This document shows, in pieces, positions 7,201 through 14,288 of a stretch of 64,000 nt of DNA. The position numbers and the translations under genes were made by a program. Position 1 is the stretch's first letter. Each line of letters opens with the position of its first letter. Under the pieces are notes generated by a model. The model saw nothing but the letters and a program-made list of their open reading frames with translations, was not told the DNA's origin and searched no databases. Location: contig NZ_CAAGSW010000002.1 of the NCBI RefSeq assembly GCF_900774055.1, positions 372,001 through 436,000 of the forward strand. The letters are read 5' to 3'. This DNA is from Methanococcoides sp. AM1. Its GTDB lineage: Archaea; Halobacteriota; Methanosarcinia; Methanosarcinales; Methanosarcinaceae.

Positions 7201-9743
7201 AGTATTTAGCCACATACTTCTGGATCAACAACATTTATGATGCCGATGCACTGATCCACTTCGGTACGCATAGCACACAGGAATGGTTGCCCGGGAAAGA
7301 GGTCGGACTTTGGAGATATGACTATCCGGCTATTATGGTGGCTGACACTCCTGTGATATACCCATACCTGATGGACAATGTGGGTGAGGGTACACAGGCA
7401 AAGCGCAGGGGCAATGCTGTGATCATAGACCACCTGACACCGCCGATAGTGCAAGCAGGTATCTATGCTGAGCTGGCTATGATGCATGATAAGATGCATA
7501 ATTATGAAGATGCCAGGGATGCCAACAATACCGAAATGATGCAGCTTTATCGCAACAGTACCATCGAACTTTACGAAAGCCTCACGATGGAGAACGATCT
7601 TGGCGTAACTCCTGATGAACTCAGGGCAATGACTGAGGATGATTTTGGAACTTTCATTGGAAGCACTGTCCACAACTATCTGCATGAACTACAGGATACG
7701 CTCATGCCTCTTGGTCTCCATACATTCGGAGTTCCCCCTCAGGATTCAAAATTGGTCTGCATGGTCAAATCGATGCTTCGTAGCGATTTCATCGATCATA
7801 TCTACAACGTGATCCCGAAGGATACGGGAGATGAGGAGGATTGGGAAGATAACGCCAGTGTCTATGCAACCGAGCTTTTGAATGCGACGTTGCTCAATGG
7901 TACCAATGTTTCAACTGCCCAGATCGAGATCCTTAGTCTTACGGATGCGAATATCACTGCTGATCTAAACATGGCACTGAATTACTCCGGCCTCTTGAAC
8001 CAGACCACGCGTGAGATCGATCAGACGCTGCGTGCACTCAATGCGGAGTACATCGAGCCCGGGCCTGGAAACGATCCAATACGAAATCCCGAGGCTTTGC
8101 CAACAGGCAGGAATTTCTACAGTTTCGACCAGAGATTGATCCCTGATGCAGAGACCGAGACGATGGGAGCCATTCTTGCGGAACAGATGCTGGAACAGTA
8201 CAAGGCAACACACAACGGTACCTATCCAAACAAGGTGTGCTATGTCCTTTGGGCGACTGAGACAATGCGCCACAAAGGACTCATGGAAGCCCAGATATAT
8301 GCCCTTCTTGGAGTCGATATACACAGAGATACTGGCGGCAGGTTCTCATATTTTACTATAATCGACCAGGAGAACATGACTCATCCAAGGATCGATGTGG
8401 TTATCACACCTTCCGGACTCTATCGTGACACATACCCATTCCAGCTTGAAAAGATGGATGAGGCAATCCGGGAGGTTGCAGATCGCAATGAAACCAATGC
8501 GACAAACTATGTCAGATGGAATTCCCTGAAGATGGAGGATGCACTCATAGCCGCCGGATACAACAACACCACGGCACATGATCTATCCCAATGCAGGATA
8601 TTCACCGAGGCGCCGGGTGCTTACGGTACAGGTCTGCCGGAAGCCACATCCGCAAGTGACACCTGGGATAATGAGTCCGAACTTGCCGACCTTTACCTGT
8701 CACGTATGTCCAACATCTATGGCGCAGACATGTGGGGCGAGAGCTACGAGGATGTGTTCAGGTTGAACCTGATGGATGTGGATGCAGCCATACACAGTGA
8801 CTCGACAAACCTCATTGGAGTCATCGACAATGATGATTTCTTCCAGTACCTCGGAGGACTTGGGCTTGCGGTAAGATCATTGACAGGTGAGAATCCCGAG
8901 ATGTATATTGCAAACTTTGAAAATCCAGACAATCTTGAAATCATCACACTTCAGGAACACTTAAGGAAGGAGATGCGTTCAAGATACCTGAATCCGGCGT
9001 GGATCGAAGGTATGATGGGAGGCGAGTACGCGGGTGCAAGGGAGATGATGAAATTCACCGATAACATGTGGGGCTGGGATGCCATGATGCCAGACCTGAT
9101 CACGGATTCTGACTGGAAGGCGATATACGACATCTATGTTATGGATAAGTACGATCTTGGTCTGGATGAGTTCCTCAAAACCGAAAATCCATATCAATAT
9201 CAGTCCATAACTGCACGGATGATCGAAACCGCACGCAAGGATTACTGGGATGCATCTGACGAGGTTCTCCAGAACCTTGTGAAGGAATACGTTGAATCCG
9301 TGGTCAACGATGGTGTTACATGCTGCCATCACACCTGTGGAAATGCTCTGCTTGATGAGTACGTGCAGGGCATAATGTCAGTACCCGGCGTTGTCGACCA
9401 GGCAACCATCGATGAGTACAATAAGCTGATGCAGGAAGCCACACATCGTTATCCTGAAACCAGTGGCCCCAGTAGGAGCAGTTCGGACACACCTTCTGCA
9501 AACATAGTCAATAGCACAAGCACAAGCAATGATGCTACGGGTTATGGAACTGCTACCGATCAGCCAACAGATGCTTCACAGCAAAGCACACCAGACAACT
9601 ACGTTGAAGGTTATGAAATGACTCGTGAAAATACTCCGAAAGAGTCAGCTTCATCGTCCTTCTCAGGCTCTGATGTAATGGGGGCATTATTAGTCCTGGC
9701 ATCTGTGGGAATGATCTACTTTGGTTTCATGAGAAAGAAGTGA
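4269..9743 (+). CDS. cobN: Extracytoplasmic membrane-anchored CobN/BchH-like chelatase-family protein (1824 aa)
   Basis: I choose the ATG at 4269 because it opens a clean signal peptide (MRNIRHQLLLLSVLILLAIS, cleavage near VSA-EE); upstream GTG starts would bury it. Residues 31-163 and 171-303 are a nearly identical duplicated domain. More CobN/BchH N-terminal repeats follow to about residue 600. Large-subunit chelatase signatures include LIHFGTHSTQEWLPGKEVGL (about 995), GNAVIIDHLTPPIVQAGIY, IFTEAPGAYGTGLPE, and MWGWDAMMPDLI near the end with a CCHHTCGNALL cluster. After a Ser/Thr-rich linker comes one C-terminal membrane helix and RKK. Cytoplasmic CobN inserts cobalt into the corrin ring; this one is outside the membrane where ATP is absent, so binding, capture or remodelling of cobalamin/tetrapyrrole is more likely than ATP-driven chelation. 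It is the last gene of the DUF2162/ExbB/DUF2149 operon. Confidence 0.88.
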   Translation: MRNIRHQLLLLSVLILLAISPVVSAEEQVTKITYISYGPNEALDMASQTNDYSDLIEYTFIDFSDSGLSADMVAAAESGFLETQDVILCQGLYGIVFENSTVNESLQAAHDKGTALYSIEPMGYTPPAYFDYNSDGSTNDPVANYYTNMDTSGEGLENAENLLTYLTLKSKITYISYGPNEALDMASQTNDYSDLIEYTFIDFSDSGLSADMVAAAESGFLETQDVILCQGLYGIVFENSTVNESLQAAHDKGTALYSIEPMGYTPPAYFDYNSDGSTNDPVANYYTNMDTSGEGLENAENLLVYLATECPTLSRMAIMGNEVNFSEFVFVLGTDFNELSLTNASLDTNISSQLNITIFTKDNPVPEEFDFSNYGMIFIESQDESVVNNWTSSIKSAKTGGAMVIGYNLSSNITLPNVDLYTTEYTDIERYWVQGGDANMGSMLKFMGQNFSGLWEGEEIPEPELLRPKINITYIMNYGTDNHYLLNVLGERSVITDRFNVTVMDGAEAAANLTDVLDQDVIILGMIGGEEFPEFKDALLVAKANGTQIGLIATTDMYGVGNINMTIPPHSAMVEYHNISGYTNMENWIRCIGSTLGNAYIEYSPAVSSSIPLQGIYHPDAFPRIFGDSTEYLEWYADNGYNESAPTIGIITYSIVGDPKFTVTDDAVISYLESKGCNVIYTTKEVCTGDVDYFIKDGEVLVDSIISLKGFYLNYDDHEAGVEYLKSYNVPVLKGALDGSKTPDEYNASVQGLDLISIASQVAQPEIDGCIDYIWIAGLVTVGEGSDKYEYYKPIMSQVEWLCDRAIGWAELGNTNNADKKVSIIYYNHEGGKNNIGASYLDIGSSFTLMLEQMQAEGYDIGNGSIPNGSEFIDLFIESRNVGSWAPGELEKVVNSGNVTLVSVDEYLSCYNTLPESVRAEVEATWGPAPGDIMVYEGNFVIPKVQFGNVNFIPQPTRAGLSDESLIYHNESIPPTHQYLATYFWINNIYDADALIHFGTHSTQEWLPGKEVGLWRYDYPAIMVADTPVIYPYLMDNVGEGTQAKRRGNAVIIDHLTPPIVQAGIYAELAMMHDKMHNYEDARDANNTEMMQLYRNSTIELYESLTMENDLGVTPDELRAMTEDDFGTFIGSTVHNYLHELQDTLMPLGLHTFGVPPQDSKLVCMVKSMLRSDFIDHIYNVIPKDTGDEEDWEDNASVYATELLNATLLNGTNVSTAQIEILSLTDANITADLNMALNYSGLLNQTTREIDQTLRALNAEYIEPGPGNDPIRNPEALPTGRNFYSFDQRLIPDAETETMGAILAEQMLEQYKATHNGTYPNKVCYVLWATETMRHKGLMEAQIYALLGVDIHRDTGGRFSYFTIIDQENMTHPRIDVVITPSGLYRDTYPFQLEKMDEAIREVADRNETNATNYVRWNSLKMEDALIAAGYNNTTAHDLSQCRIFTEAPGAYGTGLPEATSASDTWDNESELADLYLSRMSNIYGADMWGESYEDVFRLNLMDVDAAIHSDSTNLIGVIDNDDFFQYLGGLGLAVRSLTGENPEMYIANFENPDNLEIITLQEHLRKEMRSRYLNPAWIEGMMGGEYAGAREMMKFTDNMWGWDAMMPDLITDSDWKAIYDIYVMDKYDLGLDEFLKTENPYQYQSITARMIETARKDYWDASDEVLQNLVKEYVESVVNDGVTCCHHTCGNALLDEYVQGIMSVPGVVDQATIDEYNKLMQEATHRYPETSGPSRSSSDTPSANIVNSTSTSNDATGYGTATDQPTDASQQSTPDNYVEGYEMTRENTPKESASSSFSGSDVMGALLVLASVGMIYFGFMRKK
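4359..5177 (+). repeat. Tandem 399-bp in-frame duplication inside the CobN-like gene
   Basis: Bases 4359-4757 and 4779-5177 are direct repeats offset by exactly 420 bp (140 codons). Reading base by base I find one difference, a silent C/T in the motif PPAYF. The 21-bp joint between copies is unique. The copies encode residues 31-163 and 171-303. Such identity at silent sites means very recent duplication or active gene conversion. Confidence 0.97.
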
Positions 9744-9761
9744 TCAGGAAGACCAAGGTTG

Positions 9762-9815
9762 ACAGCATTACCTTCCGGAATACCGGGAAAATGCTGTAAT
9801 TTCTTTTTTATTACT
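9762..9815 (+). terminator. Hairpin and T-rich terminator after the CobN-like gene
   Basis: ACAGCATT at 9762-9769 pairs with AATGCTGT at 9790-9797, with partial pairing of the inner CCTTCCGG/CCGGG. It is followed by TTTCTTTTTTATTACTTTTTTT. It lies 18 bp after the CobN stop. Confidence 0.7.
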
Positions 9816-9956
9816 TTTTTTATTGTTTCTGTTATTCCTGGATTATCATCGGGTATATCATCACGTTAAACAATTACAATTAAAAATAATTAAAGTTTGT
9901 TTTATTACGAATGAGTTTTTACTACACCTTTACCTGATCTTCTGGTGTTGATCAAA

Positions 9957-11117
9957 ATGATAACGGATCCAATTTGTAAAGCTCATGTAACTGAGAACAG
10001 TAATTATGTTACGAATTATGGCGGGAAGAAGTACTACTTTTGTTCTGCGGAATGCAAGAATAAGTTCGATCAACTGGAAAAGAGTGTAATACGCTTGAAG
10101 CGCAATATTGGTGAGCGCGAAAGGATCTCTTTTGGTAAGCTGAAAAAAGAGATCATAAATCTTGGGATCTGCACTTTGTGCGGTGCCTGTGTCTCTTCCT
10201 GTGAGTCTATAGCATTTGTGGGTAAGCAGCCTAAACTGATCGACAAATGTACTGCCTGCGGTGTCTGCTATAACCAGTGCCCGAGAACAGTTACAAGGGA
10301 AGAGGATCTTGTGGGAAAACTCAGGTTCGGATATGCTGCCAGATCTTCAATTTCCGGGTTTAAGGGCCAGGATGGTGGTGTTGTCACCTCCCTTCTTGCA
10401 TACGGGCTTGAGGAAGGCCTGCTGGATTGTGCCATAGTCACAAGGAGGTCGGACGATGATCCCTGGAAAGCTGAGCCTTTTATTGCAACTACTGCGGATG
10501 AACTCTTTGAGTCTGCCGGGAGTATCTATTCCCACAGCATGACCATGGAGCCTCTGATGAGTGCTATCAAGCAGGGTATGAGGAGCATTGCATTTGTCGG
10601 ACCGAGTTGTAATATCGATGCTGTCCACAAGATGCAGACAAGCCCCCACGGCTTTCTTCATCTCTTCCTGAGGGCAAAGGTCCTGAAGTTCGGTCTTTTT
10701 TGCATGGACAGCTTCGAGCACGAAGGTATCAAAGAATTTGTAGAAACACATGGAATGGACCTTAATGATATTGATTCAATGAAGATCCGTAAGGGTGTCT
10801 TCGAATTTGGCATGGCTGATGGTATAAAGAGCTATGATCTCTCAGAACTTGACCAGTACAGGTCTACCTCCTGCAAGTTCTGTACCGATATGGCTGCTGA
10901 GAACTCCGATATATCCTTCGGAGGCGTGGGAACACCGCAGGGCTGGAGCACTGTCCTGGCACGCTCATCTATAGGATAGGAGATACTCTGTGAAGCTATC
11001 GACAATGGCTACATCGAGGCAAGGCGTCTTGAGAAGAAGGAAATGGATCGTGCAGTAAATCTTGCAAAGATGAAGAAGGTACAGATGTATTCCCTGAATC
11101 GCAGGCAGAAAGCCTGA
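9957..11117 (+). CDS. YHS-domain/ferredoxin/FrhB-like F420 oxidoreductase subunit with in-frame UAG
   Basis: From ATG 9957 (GTG 9945 is also possible) the protein begins with a YHS/TRASH-like metal domain: DPIC, then GGKKYYFCSAECKNKF. Two 4Fe-4S motifs follow (CTLCGACVSSCES, CTACGVCYNQCPR), then the FrhB N- and C-terminal domains of F420-reducing hydrogenase/dehydrogenase beta subunits (KGQDGGVVTSLLAYGLEEG, FVGPSCNIDAVHKMQ, CKFCTDMAAENSDISFGGVG). At 10977-10979 an in-frame TAG interrupts the C-terminus. Translation stays open for 45 more codons to TGA at 11117 and reads as the usual family ending: after SSIG comes EILCEAIDNGYIEARRLEKK. I therefore annotate through the TAG, as pyrrolysine or other readthrough. 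Likely role: electron transfer between F420H2 and an iron-sulfur partner; the partner is unknown. Confidence 0.8.
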
Positions 11118-11180
11118 TCTCATGTTCGTGGTCTCAAGATATATGTTGATATAAATGAATCAAAGTAAAAGAAATCAATA

Positions 11181-11197
11181 TTGGTGGACCGGTCGGG
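11181..11197 (-). other. attL candidate: 3' end of tRNA-Ala with CCA
   Basis: Read on the minus strand this is CCCGACCGGTCCACCAA. That is the last part of the T-stem, the acceptor strand, discriminator A and CCA of the tRNA-Ala at 36846-36917. Fourteen bases (11184-11197) match 36845-36858 exactly. No other part of the tRNA is present here, and a tyrosine integrase starts 44 bp to the right. Confidence 0.75.
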
Positions 11198-11240
11198 TCT
11201 ATAGTCCAAAAGTATATAGACCTAAGCACCAATTTATAAT

Positions 11241-12437
11241 GTGATGACTCGCGACGTAGATGATGTTCATAGTACCCACAGTGGTTTGATTCGTGCAATG
11301 GAGAGGCTCCGGAGCGCAGACATCAGCCAGGGTAACAAGGATATACTTGAGAACTTTGTGACTGCCTGTAGGTTGGAAGGCCTGGCAAAGAACACAGTGA
11401 TCTGGTATGCTAACTACGGTACCAGGATGGCTCAACGGCTCCAGGATATAGGCTTCACAGGGACGATTGACCAAGTGGATCAGGCCATCTTCCACAGGCT
11501 GTTGTTGTACCTTGAGGACGAGCGCGGGATGTCACAGAGCAGCCTGAGGAATTACAAGAAGCTAGTTAAGAAGTTCTTTGGCTGGTCCTGTGATGGCGAG
11601 GCCCCAAAATGGGTGCAAAACATCAAACTCAAGACGATAGATACCCCTGTTCAGCCATCTGATCTGCTTACCCAGGAAGAGTTTGACCAACTCATGGGAG
11701 CATGCAAACATCCACGTGACAAGGCCTTAATTGCTGTTCTGGCTGACTCAGGCATGCGTGTGGGGGCTCTGGCATCTTGCCGTATCAAACACGCTGAATT
11801 CAATCAGTATGGAGCCATTCTGTACATCTCACAGACATCACTGAGCAAGAAGACAACTGCAGCCAAGGGGATCCCACTGACCTGGTCAACAGGATATCTC
11901 AATCAGTGGCTGTCTGTACATCCTCTTAGGGAAGATCCGGACGCTCCTCTATGGGTTACCCTCAACCAGAACATGGAACCATTGAGCTATAAGAGTGTAA
12001 GGAGCACGATTGCAAAGATAGGAGAACGGGCTGGTCTCAAGAAGCGAGTAAATCCCCATACCTTCAGACATCTTGCTATCACCAACTGGATCCTTGACGG
12101 CCTTAACGAACAGGAGATCAAGCATAGGGCTGGCTGGTCTCGTGGATCCACACAGATGTTTAAGATCTACGCGAACTTCACAGACAATGAGATCAACGAA
12201 AGGATTTTTGAGAAATATGGGCTCAAGAGTGACGATAAGAGACATGTGACACTCAAGGCCTGTCCACGCTGTAACAATGTTCTGAGACCTTCAGACAAGT
12301 TCTGCAGCCAGTGTTCACTTGTCTTGGACCGTGAATCGCTTGACAAGATCCAGGCATACGAGGAGAAGATTCCTGAACTGCTTCAGTTGGTGTTGAAGAG
12401 TGATCGTGGAAGGGATTTGATAAAGCATCTTTCCTGA
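11241..12437 (+). CDS. Tyrosine recombinase/integrase with C-terminal zinc ribbon
   Basis: The 398-aa protein (GTG at 11241, or ATG at 11244) has a SAM-like core-binding N-terminal domain at about residues 35-125. The phage-integrase catalytic domain follows, with the catalytic residues visible: Arg in SGMRVGAL, the HxxR box in NPHTFRHLAI, the third His/Trp position in HRAGWSRGS, and the Tyr nucleophile in FKIYANFT. A four-cysteine ribbon is added after the catalytic domain (ACPRCNNVL, FCSQCSLVL), a feature of archaeal integrases. It lies immediately inside the tRNA-Ala fragment and is the obvious candidate for integrating and excising the element. Confidence 0.93.
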   Translation: MMTRDVDDVHSTHSGLIRAMERLRSADISQGNKDILENFVTACRLEGLAKNTVIWYANYGTRMAQRLQDIGFTGTIDQVDQAIFHRLLLYLEDERGMSQSSLRNYKKLVKKFFGWSCDGEAPKWVQNIKLKTIDTPVQPSDLLTQEEFDQLMGACKHPRDKALIAVLADSGMRVGALASCRIKHAEFNQYGAILYISQTSLSKKTTAAKGIPLTWSTGYLNQWLSVHPLREDPDAPLWVTLNQNMEPLSYKSVRSTIAKIGERAGLKKRVNPHTFRHLAITNWILDGLNEQEIKHRAGWSRGSTQMFKIYANFTDNEINERIFEKYGLKSDDKRHVTLKACPRCNNVLRPSDKFCSQCSLVLDRESLDKIQAYEEKIPELLQLVLKSDRGRDLIKHLS

Positions 12438-12692
12438 AATATCTCTGACCTAGTTAATCAGCTTGGTCTTTGGGAGATCTGGGCTGACTTCTGAATTTTT
12501 AGCGACATATGTTTAGCTTACGCTTGACTATGTGATCTTATAAGTTGTTATAAGATACAATTAATTAATTATAAATACTATTAATTCCTTATATTAGATT
12601 AGCTTCTAGTCATAAATATAAGACCAGAAAACAAAAGATAAAACAACAAAGGATAAAACAACATAGGAACAAAACACAAGGAGTTGACAAAA

Positions 12693-12887
12693 ATGACTAC
12701 AGAGGCAACTACTATCCCCACAACAAAGACAATTCGGGACAGGCTGAAAGGCTATGGTCAGAAAGGGGAGACCTATAGCGATATTCTTACACACATGATG
12801 GATTCAATCGATAAAGAAGAGTTTATGGATAGGATGTACAGACGCTTGGAAGAAAAAGATCAGTTTGTCTCACTTGATAAAGTTTGA
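12693..12887 (+). CDS. RelB/VapB-like antitoxin
   Basis: The 64-aa protein is read from ATG 12693, which has AAGGAG at 12678-12683; a TTG at 12684 is less likely. It has a short N-terminal strand (TIPTTKTIRDRLKGYG) followed by helices (ETYSDILTHMMDSI), the pattern of archaeal ribbon-helix-helix antitoxins. The RelE-like toxin gene starts 13 bp downstream. As in other such pairs it probably represses its own promoter and neutralises the toxin. An AAAACAA-rich leader precedes it (12625-12680). Confidence 0.78.
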   Translation: MTTEATTIPTTKTIRDRLKGYGQKGETYSDILTHMMDSIDKEEFMDRMYRRLEEKDQFVSLDKV

Positions 12888-12900
12888 GACGTGATTCAAA

Positions 12901-13185
12901 GTGAAATGTAATGTGAACATACATGCAGATGTGGTAAAGTTTCTGAACGCACTCGATCCTGGAACAAAAGAAAGGATCGTTGACGGGTTGAAAGTCCTTG
13001 GCAATTTGCCTGTTGATGGTGATGTCAAGAAGTTGAAAGGTACAAAGGGTAGGAAGGACCTATATCGCTTGCGTATAGGCGAATACCGAGCTATCTATGA
13101 AGTTGAAGATGATAATGTGTATGTTCTGGAAGTTATGCTTCGTGGAAAGGGTTACGGGTGGCTTGATCGGCTGCTCGTCCTCTAA
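12901..13185 (+). CDS. RelE/ParE-family toxin
   Basis: The 94-aa protein starts at GTG 12901. The RelE fold pattern is clear: DVVKFLNALDPGTKERIVDGL (helical pair), then VKKLKGTKGRKDLYRLRIGEYRAIYEVEDDNVYVLEVMLRGKGY (beta-sheet with the basic strand Y-R-L-R-I-G-E-Y-R). Members of the family cleave mRNA on the ribosome or poison gyrase. The upstream antitoxin gene and the mobile-element setting support an addiction module. Its length is typical of the family. Confidence 0.88.
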   Translation: MKCNVNIHADVVKFLNALDPGTKERIVDGLKVLGNLPVDGDVKKLKGTKGRKDLYRLRIGEYRAIYEVEDDNVYVLEVMLRGKGYGWLDRLLVL

Positions 13186-13308
13186 CTATTTTTGAATGTA
13201 GGATTAAACACTTTCCACTTTCTCGATTTTCTTATTTTCTATAGATTTTTCTAAGATTTCTTTACTTTTATATATCAGATAATTACCATAGGAATCTACG
13301 GTGATGTT

Positions 13309-13905
13309 ATGAAAACTGGAAGAAATGATCCATGTCCATGTGGTAGCGGCAAGAAATACAAAAAATGCTGCATTAGTAAGGAAAACTCCCAGCCAAGGAT
13401 AAAAAATGCCTCCATCTCGAAGAACATTCCTGGGTTATGGGTTGATGATCTCTCTCTGAAAAAGAATTATTACAACTCAATAGATGAGCTCTACGATGAG
13501 ATAAGAGCTACAGGAAGGGTTCCACATGGAGATGAATATACATATGGTGATGAAGAAACAGGGCTGACCCGCACAATTGAAGTAGAGGAATTGTGCAGAC
13601 ATGGCCACCCCAGTGGAGGCAGTGTCACCTTTGATCAAACAGATGATGGAGGATGGGAAGGGGTAGAAAGTGGTTCCGGAGGTGGAGGTCCCTGTGTCCT
13701 ATGTGAAATCCTAAAAGAAGGATTTGAAATTGGTTGCCCTGAATGTGGAAAACCATTTCCAGAGTTCACTGAAGGCGAGATTTTAGAAATATATACAAAA
13801 GGCATTGAACCCCTCGGCATTACATGCCCCAACTGTGGATGCAAATTTATCGCAATTGACGAAAATGGCATCCGCATAAGTGAACCTAACAATGTTAAAG
13901 AATAA
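13309..13905 (+). CDS. SEC-C motif protein with zinc ribbons (198 aa)
   Basis: The start MKTGRNDPCPCGSGKKYKKCC is a textbook SEC-C metal-binding motif. The middle (residues 60-130) contains a Gly-rich stretch around GSGGGGPCVLCEI. Two CxxC pairs follow (IGCPECGKPFP and ITCPNCGCKF), probably zinc ribbons. No catalytic domain is recognisable. SEC-C proteins are found with SecA and many unrelated proteins, often as zinc-dependent adaptor domains, and are frequent in defence and mobile regions. It stands alone here, 123 bp after the toxin gene. Confidence 0.75.
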   Translation: MKTGRNDPCPCGSGKKYKKCCISKENSQPRIKNASISKNIPGLWVDDLSLKKNYYNSIDELYDEIRATGRVPHGDEYTYGDEETGLTRTIEVEELCRHGHPSGGSVTFDQTDDGGWEGVESGSGGGGPCVLCEILKEGFEIGCPECGKPFPEFTEGEILEIYTKGIEPLGITCPNCGCKFIAIDENGIRISEPNNVKE

Positions 13906-13950
13906 TTTACTCCCCCATTGTTGATTGTTTTATTTTATAGGCTGAGGATT

Positions 13951-14050
13951 GACACAGAACGTCCTCAGAACATTTTTACACACCAGCCGTTGATGGGTGT
14001 CTTGCACGATTTGAAGCATCTGGGGTGAGTCTCAGCCCATGAAGAGCAGA
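13951..14050 (-). pseudogene. Remnant copy A of a small Cys-rich gene end
   Basis: This region shares a perfect 24-bp stretch (13999-14022) and looser flanking similarity with 16723-16815. On the minus strand both encode a short tail around HPRCFKSCKT (copy A) or HLRCFKSCKT (copy B). No start or full-length gene is present, so I read it as a decayed paralogue. Confidence 0.5.
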
Positions 14051-14084
14051 CCGAAAGGCTGACATGCAGTAGGCCATCACGTCG

Positions 14085-14288
14085 ATGGTAAAAAGGAAAG
14101 TTAAAATAATTCAAAGACTATCTTTGTGCAATTATACGGGATGTGGGATATTGAACCATGAAGAGATCTATTCGAGAATTGAGGAACGGCTGCCGAATGA
14201 GAATGCATTTGAGAGTGCTGTACTGAGGAACGTACAGGATAACTATTTCATTCTGGTTTATCAATCGCTATACAATCAAATTCAGTAG
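14085..14288 (+). CDS. Hypothetical 67-aa protein, end possibly cut by the insertion sequence
   Basis: ATG at 14085; the product begins MVKRKVKIIQRLSLCNYT and has no family that I recognise. Its stop is a TAG at 14286-14288, directly at the left end of the insertion sequence, so the original C-terminus may have been lost when the element inserted. No good ribosome-binding site is visible. It could be spurious. Confidence 0.35.
   Translation: MVKRKVKIIQRLSLCNYTGCGILNHEEIYSRIEERLPNENAFESAVLRNVQDNYFILVYQSLYNQIQ

Noticed and set aside
7206-9501. Long minus-strand frames opposite the CobN-like gene (for example 159 aa at 7206-7685)
   Set aside because: They are reading-frame shadows of a conserved coding region and have no domain features of their own.
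14085-14288. TAG at the end of the 67-aa ORF as a pyrrolysine codon
   Set aside because: Only ten more codons follow before a stop and they run into the insertion-sequence end; nothing conserved is restored.
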